Positions 1 through 10,000 of a stretch of 64,000 nucleotides of DNA are shown piece after piece. Numbering within the stretch: position 1 is the first letter of the stretch; the number at the start of each line of letters is the position of its first letter. A program made the translations under genes and the position numbers. This stretch comes from Salvia splendens (lineage: Eukaryota; Streptophyta; Magnoliopsida; Lamiales; Lamiaceae): positions 11,294,902 to 11,358,901 of the forward strand of contig NC_056037.1 in assembly GCF_004379255.2 (NCBI RefSeq), given 5' to 3'. Under the pieces are notes generated by a model. That model was not told where the DNA came from. It ran no database searches and saw only the letters and a list, made by a program, of their open reading frames with translations.

Positions 1-280
1 ATTTCTTCTTCTCCTTTGGCCTTTTCTGCATTGGAACATGTAATGGTTTAGTTCTCTTTTTTTTTTACCTTTTCAAATTCAGACTTGGGAATAGATAAAA
101 CACAATAGAAATTAAGCTCAATACTATTTTCTTTTTGAATGGGTCGAGGGCTTGGCTATGTTAGTCATGTAGATTCTCTTGCATTCCTCCACTTATGCCT
201 TTTTAACTTCCCCATTTTTCGCCATGGCAAATTCAATGTCATAGGTGGATTTGCCTCCAACACCACTCAGAGAGTTAGAG
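1..280. other. Left-edge flank, no gene called
   Basis: AT-rich sequence ending in the target site of the LTR element that follows (tagag, 276-280). A short plus-strand frame at 139-280 runs straight into the LTR. The host sequence resumes at 3236, so this could be a transcribed region cut by the insertion, but I recognise no protein. Confidence 0.4.
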
Positions 281-683
281 TGATACGATCCTATATCTCA
301 TTATTTAGTTATATCTTTTGATTCACCAAATCCTTCCATATATTTGTTATTTTGGTCAATAAGTTAGGGTATAGTATTTGAGTATTATAAATAGGGATAG
401 ATGGTTATTATTTGCATTCATTCAATAAATCAATAAAATCGTTATTTGTCCAACATATTGTGGACTTCTCTACAAACCCTAGTTATCGCGTTGCCCGACG
501 GGAAGAACCCGCGCACAACTCAAAACTATTCTATCAAGAAACTCTAGCAAGCGTGCTGCCCGACGAGAGCTCTCGCGCGCAGCAGCTTCTGGATTCCGAC
601 GACCCCGTGTTAAGGGCGCCGGACGTGTGTTTGATCGACGAAAAGGTTCGTCAAATTGTGGTTAAGGGAAAGAACCCTTAACA
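281..683 (+). repeat. 5' LTR of chimeric element
   Basis: 403-bp LTR starting TG and ending CA. It matches 2833-3235 over its full length with about three substitutions seen (one T/C, two A/G). Confidence 0.93.
386..393 (+). promoter_or_regulatory. TATA box of the 5' LTR
   Basis: The octamer tataaata lies about 105 bp into the LTR and is repeated at 2938-2945 in the 3' LTR. It is the likely U3 promoter; activity is inferred. Confidence 0.55.
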
Positions 684-700
684 ATTGGTGCTTTCATCGA
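684..700 (+). other. Primer-binding-site-like sequence
   Basis: The sequence attggtgctttcatcga directly follows the LTR end. A TTGGTGCTTTCAT-like site is common after plant Ty3 LTRs; the exact priming tRNA was not checked. Confidence 0.55.
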
Positions 701-707
701 CGTACTC

Positions 708-968
708 ATGAGTCGTTTCAACAACAACGGAAACTCGGCGTGGGGCGCCCATTGCCTGGACACGTTTCCTAATGGGGCTTCACGTAGCCCTAATTTCAAC
801 AATCGACGTCACGAGGTTTTCCAGCGTTCACAGAGGGAGGACGGTGTGAATGGGAAGCTGGATCGATTACTGGACAAGGTGAATAAATTTGAGCTATGGA
901 GGGAGGAGACGGATCGTCGCTTTGATGGTCTGGATCCGATCTTGTCGAGGGAGACGGAACCCCCCTAG
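708..968 (+). pseudogene. gag N-terminus, separated by a frameshift
   Basis: This 86-codon frame starts MSRFNNNGNSAWG and ends at a TAG just after a run of six C (960-965). Reading across the run in another frame gives an acidic and arginine-rich stretch that stays open into the main ORF at 1061. A one-base slip in the C run therefore probably split a single gag reading frame in two. The fragment contains a predicted helical segment (KLDRLLDKVNKFELW) typical of the region ahead of the gag domain. A programmed frameshift is possible but not supported by anything else here. Confidence 0.55.
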
Positions 969-1060
969 GATTTGATGATGCGGATGAGGGGGAGTATGAG
1001 GAATTTAGGCGGAGGAAATCGAGCGAGAGGGGAGGTCGCGCCAGAAACCTTAATTTTGGC

Positions 1061-2803
1061 ATGCGCGATGTGTCGATGGACGAGAGGGGACGTCGCGGGG
1101 TGAGGAGCAGGGGTGATTCGGCCTGGGTTGCCCCAGGAAACCGATACGCTCATGCACAAGGCGGTGGTTTTCCGCAACAATGCGACACGCCAACGTCGTG
1201 TTGGGATCCGCCCCAACGTTTTCAATCGACTGCTGCGGGGTTCGACATGAATCTGGTTTCTATGAAACCGCCTCGTTTCGATGGGACAAATGCATCAAAT
1301 TGGATATCGAGGGTCCATTCTTACTTCAATCATTTGATGATTCCTGATGCCCAACGATTGCACTACGCGGTCATGTTATTTGATCAACCAGCGGCGGATT
1401 GGGTATTCAACTATTTGGCAACTAACGATTTCGTGACGTGGCAGAATTTCTTGGAGGATGTGCGTGATCGTTTTGATCGTCAAGGCCATAAACCAGTTAT
1501 GAAGGCGCGACTACAGTTGCACAGACCGCTGTCCTCAGCGGCTGCTATGGCATGTGTACTGGAGCTAACGGATACTCATGCAGATCGCACCCTCCAGCCA
1601 CCGTCGTCGACGACTTCTCGTCGCCCCTGGCAGAACAGAGAGGGTAGAGGTCAGGTGGAGAGTACTCCGGCGCATCAGTCATCGCAACCTTTATCGACGC
1701 CGTTTCAGACCCAGGGAGATCCGGGACGTGCGGTTGATCAGGCAAGGCCGCCGAGGGTCCGGGTTTCGCAGGCAGAAAAGACGGAACGAGCTCGGTTGGG
1801 TCTGTGTTATTACTGCCCAGATAAATGGGTGGTGGGTCATGTGTGCAAACAGCGTTTATTGTGTTACGCTGACGAGGATGATGAAGATGAATATGATGAG
1901 AATGATTTAGATGAAAATGGTGAGAATGATTTAGATGGATCAAATTTATCCTCGACTACTACTGACAGTACGTCCAGTGAGGAACACTTGATTGTTTTAG
2001 ATGAATCGGATACATCGTCATCTACTGACAGTGCTTCCCGTGGGAAAAACATAAGCAATTCCTCCATGTGTAGTCAAAATTGTACTATTATTGATCACTT
2101 GGAGGAAATCATCGCCGATGCAAGAAATAATAAGAAAACATTGTTCATGGAAATGGAGTCTGTCATCAACTTGATGAAGCAAGTGGAGGTGAAGGAGCAT
2201 GCTGCAGAACAGGCCAAAACGGAAGCTGCAAGAGTGGACATGGATGCGCAGAATGAGATGAAGGAGCTGAAAATAACGATCAAACATGCGACGGAGGCGA
2301 ATGACATGCAAGGGCTCGTCGGGGTATATGATGAGAAGATTGGTGAAGAGGAGGAGACATGGTTAGAAGATAAAGAGGAGACATTGCTAGACGATAAAGA
2401 GGAGAGTGGTTGTATTGGTAAAGGAATCAAGCCGGGTTTTGGTACTTACAGCTCGAGTTTAGATGGTGCTTGCAGATATAACAATGGAGAAGTGATTGAG
2501 AATGTTTTATCTTCTATGGCACAGAAGGGGCTTATCTTGAAAGGTCATGCTTCGGATTATGAATTGATCATCAAGAAGCTTTGTGGTGTGGGGAAAACGT
2601 TCGCAATGGATCTCTCCCTCAAGAGGGCTTGCGTTGATAACGCAGAACTAGAGCATGCTACGTATGAGTTTATGTTTATGGCGCTGCTGTGTGAGGGAAG
2701 TTATAAAGGAAGACATTCAACTGTTCGATATGTGTTTGATCCCGGAGGATACGCATCGCCAAAGCTTTCAACTATCATCGTTGCTTCGTGGTTTCCACCT
2801 TGA
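1061..2803 (+). CDS. Chimeric gag / host-fragment fusion ORF
   Basis: This is a 580-codon open frame. Residues about 70-150 are a Ty3-type gag domain (PPRFDGTNASNWISRVHSYF, then WVFNYLA and DRFDRQGH). Residues about 245-266 are a zinc knuckle (CYYCPDKW...GHVCK). An acidic stretch follows. Residues about 340-415 (IIDHLEEIIADARNNKK, then MESVINLMKQVEVKE and HATEANDMQG) resemble, from memory, the helical region of plant CUE-domain/ubiquitin-system proteins. Residues about 455-560 (ENVLSSMAQKGL, SDYELIIKKLCGVGKT) resemble pentatricopeptide repeats. Both host-like pieces are in frame with gag and there are no pol motifs. The ATG at 1061 is only the first Met after the frameshift; the frame is open upstream to about 966. 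Expression is unknown. Confidence 0.7.
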   Translation: MRDVSMDERGRRGVRSRGDSAWVAPGNRYAHAQGGGFPQQCDTPTSCWDPPQRFQSTAAGFDMNLVSMKPPRFDGTNASNWISRVHSYFNHLMIPDAQRLHYAVMLFDQPAADWVFNYLATNDFVTWQNFLEDVRDRFDRQGHKPVMKARLQLHRPLSSAAAMACVLELTDTHADRTLQPPSSTTSRRPWQNREGRGQVESTPAHQSSQPLSTPFQTQGDPGRAVDQARPPRVRVSQAEKTERARLGLCYYCPDKWVVGHVCKQRLLCYADEDDEDEYDENDLDENGENDLDGSNLSSTTTDSTSSEEHLIVLDESDTSSSTDSASRGKNISNSSMCSQNCTIIDHLEEIIADARNNKKTLFMEMESVINLMKQVEVKEHAAEQAKTEAARVDMDAQNEMKELKITIKHATEANDMQGLVGVYDEKIGEEEETWLEDKEETLLDDKEESGCIGKGIKPGFGTYSSSLDGACRYNNGEVIENVLSSMAQKGLILKGHASDYELIIKKLCGVGKTFAMDLSLKRACVDNAELEHATYEFMFMALLCEGSYKGRHSTVRYVFDPGGYASPKLSTIIVASWFPP

Positions 2804-2819
2804 GGACAAGGTGGATTTT

Positions 2820-2832
2820 AACCCGGGGGAGT
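2820..2832 (+). other. Polypurine tract before 3' LTR
   Basis: The sequence aacccgggggagt directly abuts the 3' LTR start. This is the expected place for plus-strand priming. Confidence 0.5.
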
Positions 2833-3235
2833 TGATACGATCCTATATCTCATTATTTAGTTATATCTTTTGATTCACCAAATCCTTCCATATATTTGTT
2901 ATCTTGGTCAATAAGTTAGGGTATAGTATTTGAGTATTATAAATAGGGATAGATGGTTATTATTTGCATTCATTCAATAAATCAATAAAATCGTTATTTG
3001 TCCAACATATTGTGGACTTCTCTACAAACCCTAGTTATCGCGTTGCCCGACGGGAAGAACCCGCGCGCAACTCGAAACTATTCTATCAAGAAACTCTAGC
3101 AAGCGTGCTGCCCGACGAGAGCTCTCGCGCGCAGCAGCTTCTGGATTCCGACGACCCCGTGTTAAGGGCGCCGGACGTGTGTTTGATCGACGAAAAGGTT
3201 CGTCAAATTGTGGTTAAGGGAAAGAACCCTTAACA
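2833..3235 (+). repeat. 3' LTR of chimeric element
   Basis: Same 403-bp length and termini as the 5' LTR. It is followed by the second copy of tagag. Confidence 0.93.
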
Positions 3236-3240
3236 TAGAG

Positions 3241-3540
3241 TGATCTCGCATTTTTCGGTTTTATACAGTCTTGTGCAATCTTTGTTAAATAGCCGTTACT
3301 TTTATGCCAGACTCCAATTGAGGCATGCAAGATACCTACGTGAAGCTCTTTAGAAGATGAAGACAATGGTGGTATTCTGAGCTCATTTGGACATCAATTT
3401 TTTGTGTCGATTACTTTTTACATTCTGATATTTTTTATTTCTAAGCTATACTTACCCCTTTCTTCTATTCCCTTCAAACTCTAGCCCTTAGGTCCTACAA
3501 TACATCAAAATGAGTGTAATTCACCTTAACAAGTCTTCAT
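3241..3540. other. Gene-free flank
   Basis: AT-rich host sequence that continues the flank from 1-280 across the LTR insertion. It has no long ORF and no clear repeat; it could be the 3' part of a transcript. Confidence 0.35.
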
Positions 3541-4022
3541 TTGATTCACATCACCCAACAGTTACACTCTAGCAATGTTGATAGACTTAATGTATGCGTT
3601 GACTACAGCCTCCGAATGCGGTGACTATGCCTATAGATAGGGTAGTCACTCCATGCATTTTACAACCTGCAATTCTCTGCATTCATACACGCTCACTCCC
3701 TCTTTCTGCATTGTTCTTTTGTCGAAGTTTTACCTTCGCCATCATCCAGTTCATCGAAGCTCTGTTGTTAACGCGGTACTGCTACTTCAGAGATGTAAGG
3801 CGTTTTATCTATGGGGATGACACGTCAAATCCTAAAGCACTACCGGGGCAAATCTGATCTTGCAGAAAAAGGATTCATCGACTTAGACTTTCACATTACA
3901 GTTCTTTCATTTAATTATTTTGTAATTTAATCCGTACACGGTTTCCGTTGTTCCTTTCCTTTTCATTTCTTTTGGATTGTATTTCACATAATAAATCTGT
4001 TTTATGTACTCAATTTCTAACA
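3541..4022 (+). repeat. Degenerate solo LTR-like remnant, same family as 16771-17910
   Basis: Several blocks align in order with the Copia LTR at 17440-17900: a ccaacagttacac-like block, a tata-containing block, ggtactgctacttcagagat (gctgctacttcagagac at 17687), gacgacacg/gatgacacg, cactaccggggc, and a cttgcagaaa/cttgcggaaa block. Divergence is high and no internal element region follows, so this looks like an old solo LTR or a truncated copy. The boundaries are approximate. Confidence 0.6.
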
Positions 4023-4396
4023 ATTTTTATTTCACAATAAATATTTCAAAATAGTATCTTAGTAAAACTAATCATATAGCACAGGAGGAAGACGAAATGC
4101 GTGAGGTCCGTTCCACTAACAGAAAGGGACGAGCTTTAATTAGGTTTACAACTCTAAATTGTGCAAATTGACTTTTTTTAATAATTAATAATAAAATTTT
4201 AAAAATCATGGCACGTTTCTTCTCTTTATTTCTATAGCAGTTGTATATAAAGGCATTATCTATCATTAGACATGATATTTTATTAATGAATAGTTATACA
4301 ATATGATGCTCACATAATTATATTAAAACTAATAAAAAAAGTTGTAATAAATAGAATATATTCTAGCTTAAAGTTAAATATAACAATGAACTTAAT

Positions 4397-5779
4397 GGGA
4401 ATGAGTTACGTTACATTGCTAATTCACTCTTAAATTGCTAACTACAATTAAATGATAGGCTTTGGATCTTTAAATCAAGACACAAGATCCTACAACATGA
4501 GTAGGGATGTCAATGCAGCCCGCAACCCGTGGGCTGACCCGAATAACCCGCCAAATTTATAGGGTTAGGGTTTAAAATTTCTAGCCCGATAAAATTACAA
4601 CCCGATTAGCCCGCACCCGATTAACCCGCAACCGTTAGGGTCAGACCCGAAAACCCGATGGGCTGGCCCGAAAACCCGATAAAATTTCTATTGTTCTATT
4701 TGTTTGACTCCTAATTGGACAGTTTCATTGATTATTTTTATAATATAGATAACTAAAAAAATAACATTCAATTTTATATTAAACATATAAATTATATATT
4801 AAATTTTTATTAATATAATAATAAATAAATAAATTAGAAACTTCTAATTCATTAATAAATATTTAAATTTGTAAAACATGTTTTTAAACATGCTTTAAAA
4901 TATTTAAATTTATGTTTTATTTTACACAAATCTCAAATATTAGTATTTGATCATGTTTGTGTTTGAGTTTAAGTATATATCTCAAATTTATCATGATTAA
5001 ATATTTATATTTTATAAATATAACTAATTTTTGTCATTATTTATTGGATTGATCGCATGTTAATTTTATTGGTAGCAACCCGATTAACCCGCTGGGCCAG
5101 CCCGAAACCCGAGCGTTTAGGGTTAGGGTTGAACTTTTATAACCCGAAAAAATCTCAACCCGATTAGCCCGCACCCGATTGATCCGCAACCCGAGTAGGG
5201 TTGGCCTGAAACCCGGTGGGCCGGCCCGATTGACATCCCTAAACATGAGTATCAATACAATGTATTACAAAAAATATCAGGGTGTTAATGTCAATTAACA
5301 TTTATAACTAACTTTTAAAAAATATCTCAAAATTTTAAATGACTATAACTATCTCAATTTAAATTATTTTTTCACATAACACATATCAAATTAAAGATAA
5401 TTATATAAGAATTCCAACGAGATCTTACATGCATATGTTTTTATGTCAAAATCTAAAAAGAAATCATAAATTTTCATATTTTTTGCCAAACCACTAATGT
5501 CAACATAGATAACATAATATGTCAACATAATATGTGTACAATATCAATATTAAATTGTGTTGACATATTCAATGCATTGTATTGATATCTTTAATACACT
5601 ATATTGGTATTGCGACTCAAAACCCTAAATGTGATAGTTAATCTTATTTTTTCAATATTAAAAGATGAAAAATGAAATTACACATAGAAAATTATAAACC
5701 ATTAGATATCTTAATTCCTATGGTCTTAAATTAGTTGTAGTTAGCAACTAAGGGGTGAGTTAGCAATTGATCACACCTC
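4397..5779. mobile_element. Mutator-like MITE, host of a nested hAT MITE
   Basis: The outer ends are inverted copies of each other: attgctaattcactcttaaa near 4418 against the complement of the gggtgagttagcaattgatc region near 5752-5771. Both copies share TTGCTAACTACAA-type blocks. The element is flanked by the 10-bp duplication tgaacttaat (4387-4396 and 5780-5789), which fits the 9-11 bp expected for Mutator-like elements. There is no transposase. It is interrupted at 4502-5241 by a hAT-like MITE. Confidence 0.6.
4502..5241. mobile_element. hAT-type MITE, 740 bp
   Basis: It starts tagggatgtcaat and ends attgacatcccta (13-bp terminal inverted repeats). The flanks carry a perfect 8-bp duplication, aacatgag (4494-4501, 5242-5249). 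Subterminal arms are rich in repeated cccgaaacccg/cccgattaacccg motifs, and the core is very AT-rich. It has no ORF. The 8-bp target duplication assigns it to the hAT group. Confidence 0.88.
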
Positions 5780-5789
5780 TGAACTTAAT

Positions 5790-6413
5790 TACCTCATATC
5801 TCACTACTTCGGGTTTTAAGAAATGTTTAACTTTGTAAGAAAAATAAATTAAAAATTTTAGTAGATTGTAGATCCCGCTTTATAATAATTATAAGTCAAA
5901 TTAATTAATAAAATCTATGATTCACTTACTAAAAATAAAAAATAAAATAAAAGATTTATTAGAAATTTAATGAAAAGAGAAATATATAAGGCATTTAAGG
6001 GTGTAACTAAAGGAATATAATATTTAAAAAAATGTTATCTTTATATAATTAGAGCTATGGAGGAGTGAGGCAAAGATATACATATAATGTGAGGAAAGAT
6101 CATAAAATGCGCATAACCAACCCCAACCCAAAAGAGGGAAGAGAGTACAATAGGGGATCACAATGTGTGAAAAAAGCATAAAGATAGCTCTTTGCACCGA
6201 AATTTGCTCACCAATTAATATTCGTTATGCATATACGCACACACACTAGAAGAAATCAGTTTCACACATATCACATTCATATCTAAACAAAAAGTAAATA
6301 AACACAAAAAAGGTAGTTACCAAAATTACATCCTTCATCCTCTAATAAACAAGGTAATCTCCCTACACTGCAATGCAACATTAATTCCCTTCTCCAAATT
6401 CATCCATCTTGAC
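5790..6413. other. AT-rich gene-free stretch
   Basis: No ORF and no clear repeat. It may include the former promoter and leader of the ORF that begins at 6414. Confidence 0.35.
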
Positions 6414-6601
6414 ATGGAAAGGGACAACCGTCTCAAAAGAGCAAGAGACATTGAACGAGACGAGGACAGAGAATGCCACAAGGAAAAGAAACTAGAGATC
6501 ACCGTCGATGACGAAGGAGACGCCATGGGAGTTTTCAATTTCCCGTGGCTGAAAGAGGGCGGGGCGGCTTCGTCGATGAACCGTTCTCGCGGTGTCTAGC
6601 G
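6414..6601 (+). pseudogene. Small charged ORF cut by a Copia insertion (5' part)
   Basis: The frame opens MERDNRLKRARDIERDEDRE and includes a K/E-rich stretch and GVFNFPWLKEG before the Copia LTR begins at 6602. After the far LTR, 12115-12297 contains, in a shifted frame, a DVDDLDCLFN-like segment that could be the continuation. Codon composition here is less AT-rich than the flanks, consistent with former coding DNA. I do not recognise the family; a decayed host gene is an inference. Confidence 0.4.
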
Positions 6602-7062
6602 TGTTGGATATTTTAGTGTAATTGGATTAACTTGATTGATCAATATAATTATAACGAGACATCAAATAAGTTGGAAGTGCGGAGTGCACACTTATTTGAA
6701 TTCGTTATGATTAGACGGGGGTTCGGGGGCAGAGCCCTGGCTGGGGTCGAGCTGTGCATAAATCTTCATCCGGAAATGGAATTTTCGATAATTGAAGGAC
6801 CAAATTGCAATTTTATAACCCGCCAACAATCAGTTATTTTCGGTTGTGAAATGAAGGGATGCAACGTTTCATCCTAAACCTCTACATATTGATCGATTTC
6901 TGGTTCGAAAAGTAGGACAAGAAAAAGACATACGAAATTGTTTTACACCTGAATTGTATCCGATCAAATTTTTGATAGAACCGTCAAATATATTTGATCT
7001 GAAAGTGTTCTTCACGCCTTTCAGTTTATCAGTTTGTTCACATTCTCTGTTAATCACTAACA
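6602..7062 (+). repeat. 5' LTR of Copia 1
   Basis: 461 bp, TG...CA. It lacks about 30 bp of the GC-rich cgcccccgagagcgggg segment present in the 3' LTR near 11755-11785. Confidence 0.9.
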
Positions 7063-7087
7063 AAGATCAAATATATTCTCTCTGAAA

Positions 7088-10000
7088 ATGTCGAACAAGG
7101 AAACGGCGAAGGAAGCAACGAAAGGTTTTGCGAAGTTGGATAAATTTGCTGGCCAGGATTTCAGACGCTGGCAGAAGAAGATGCATTTCATGTTGACTGG
7201 TCTGAAGGTCGTGTATGTTCTGAGTACTCCCATGCCCGAGGCTGTTGATAATGAAACTCTGGAACAGACGAGGAGGCGGATGAAGTGGGAGAACGATGAC
7301 TATATATGTCGTGGTCACATCTTAAACGGTATGTCTGATTCCCTTTTCGATGTGTATCAAAACGTAGAATCTGCTAAAGAGTTGTGGGATTCCCTCGAAG
7401 CCAAATATATGGCAGAAGATGCCTCTAGCAAGAAATTTCTTGTTGGTAATTTTATTAACTACAAAATGGTTGATTCGAGCCCTAAACCCTAAACAATATA
7501 ACGAACTGTTGAGAATATTGGGACAGTTTTCCCAATATGATATGAAAATGGATGAATCCATTTCTGTTTCAAGTATTATCGACAAATTGCCACCCTCCTG
7601 GAAAGATTTTAAAAATAATCTGAAACATAAAAAGGAGGAGTTGAATCTGGTCGAACTTGGAAGTGATTTCCAAATCGAACAGTCCATACGTGATATGGAA
7701 AAAGGTTCTGTCGGTAATGGTAAAACAGTGGTTGGTTCTGTGAACATGGTGGAAGAGGGTGAATCGTCTAAGGCTGGAAAACAGAAACGATCGTTTCAAG
7801 GGAAACGAAAGTTTCAAGGAAACTACAGTAAGGCTGGGGATAAAAAGCCTAAACTGATGTGCTGGAAGTGCGGTAAATCCGGGCACTTCAAAAGAGATTG
7901 CAAGTCTGGAAACGGAGGAAGTAAAGGAAAGAACGAGGCTGGTACAAGTGGATCCAAGGATCCGGGAAAACAACCAGGTTCGTTTTCAGTACCTACTGAT
8001 CATTCTGTAAAGAATTATTATGCATCAATAATTTCTGAAGCACTTTATGTGCAGGATGATGAATTCTCGTGGTGGGTTGATTCTGGTGCAACGTGTCATG
8101 TATGTAAGAATCGTCAATGGTTCAAAGATTTCAAACCAATTGAAGATGGATCTTCATTGAAGATGGGAAACGTTGCAACTGAACCGATCAAAGGCATAGG
8201 AAATGTTAGACTAGTATTTACTTCCGGAAACTCTTTAGTATTAGAAAATGTTGTGTATGTACCTGGAATTCGTAAGAACTTAGTATCTGGTATTGTATTA
8301 AATAATTGTGGTTATAAACAAGTGTTAGAAAGTAATAAATACATTCTGTCTAGACATGGTACTTTTATTGGATTTGGTTATCTATGTGGCATGTTTAGGT
8401 TGAATCTAGATGTTTCTTTTATTAATAATTCTGTTTGCATGACTTCTACTAGTTCTAGTAATCATGTTAGTAAATCAGAATTGTGGCATGCTAGATTAGG
8501 ACATGTACATTACAAGAGATTGAAAGACATGTCGAAAATGAGTTTAATACCTGCTTTTGAGTTAAATAATGAAAGGTGTAAAACTTGCATGTTAACTAAG
8601 ATTACTCGTCAACCTTTCAATAATCATATCAGTAAAGATACTAAGGTATTAGAACTTATACACAACGATTTGTGTGACTTTCATGCTACTCCTTCACTTG
8701 GTAATAAAAAGTATGTAGTTACTTTTATAGATGATGCTACTAGATATTGCAATGTGTATTTATGTCATTCAAAAGATGAAGCTCTTGATAAATTTAAAAT
8801 CTTTAAAGAAAGTGTAGAGCTTCATCATGGTGTGAAGATTAAAGTTCTTCGCACTGATAGGGGAGGTGAGTATTATGATCCAGTATATTTCGAATCTACT
8901 GGTATAGTACATCAGACCACTGCTCCATATACACCACAACAAAATGGTGTAGCAGAAAGAAAGAATAGAACGTTGAAAGAAATGGTTAATTCAATGTTGT
9001 GCTATTCTGGCCTAAGTGAAGGATTTTGGGGTGAGGCTATGTTAACAGCCTGTTACTTGTTGAACAGAGTTCCTAATAAAAGGAACAAGATAACCCCTTA
9101 TGAACTTTGGCATAAGAAACCACCAAAACTGAGTTATCTCAAAATTTGGGGTTGTCGAGCTGTGGTAAGACTAACTGACCCTAAAATAAGGACCATAGGT
9201 CAAAGAGGTATAGATTGTGTATTCCTTGGCTATCCTGAAAATTCAGTTTGCTATAGGTTCTATGTCATAGAACCTAATGACTATGTATCCGTGCACTCTA
9301 TTATTGAGTCAAGAGATGCTGATTTTGGGAATGAGGATAGATTCACATCTTTACCTAAACCTGGAGGCATGATTGCAAGCTCTAGTAACTATGATGTGTC
9401 TAACAAAGTGACTGATTCACCTATCGAGGTTAGAAGGAGTGGTAGAGCAAGAAAAGCTAAGTCTTTTGGAGATGATTTCCAATTATACTTGGCGGAAGGA
9501 TCAAGGAATGAAATTAACTTTCAATATCAATATTGTTTTAATATTGGTGATGATCCAAAGACCTACAAAGAAGCGATGGCATCTAGAGATGCTGCATTTT
9601 GGAAAGAGGCAATCCAAGATGAGATGGATTCTATACTCCAAAATAATACTTGGAAACTGACTGATTTACCACCAGGGTGTGAACCTTTGGATAGTAAATG
9701 GATCTTCAAAACGAAGTTGAAAGTGGATAGAAGCATAGACAAGTATAAAGCCAGATTGGTTATCCAAGGCTTTAGACAAAATGAAGGAATTGATTTCTTT
9801 GACACATATGCTCCTGTTGCAAGGATTTCCACCATTAGATTACTGTTAGCACTTGCTGCTATACATAATCTAATAATTCACCAAATGGGTGTTAAGACTG
9901 CATTTTTGAATGGTGAATTAGATGAAGAGATTTACATGAAACAACCAGAAGGCTTTGTCATGCCTGGTAATGAACATAAGGTATGTAAATTGGTTAAATC

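Larger units (their letters stand above)
281..3235 (+). mobile_element. Non-autonomous Ty3-type LTR element with captured host-like segments
   Basis: Two 403-bp direct repeats begin with TGATACGATCC and end with CCCTTAACA. They flank 2149 bp and are bounded by a perfect 5-bp duplication, tagag, at 276-280 and 3236-3240. A primer-site-like sequence follows the left LTR and a purine tract precedes the right LTR. The inside holds gag with a zinc knuckle but no protease, reverse transcriptase, RNase H or integrase, so mobilisation would need enzymes supplied by another element. The stretch just before the 3' LTR, in the frame ending near 2830, reads HLEDKV, which resembles the tail of Ty3 polyproteins. 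That suggests the missing pol was replaced internally. The LTRs differ at about three positions by eye, so the insertion is young. Confidence 0.9.

Noticed and set aside
796..1225. Minus-strand ORFs opposite the gag region
   Set aside because: They are shadows of the GC-rich gag frame and have no start context or similarity.
4072..4266. 64-codon minus-strand ORF
   Set aside because: AT-rich chance frame between an old LTR and a MITE; no recognisable motif.
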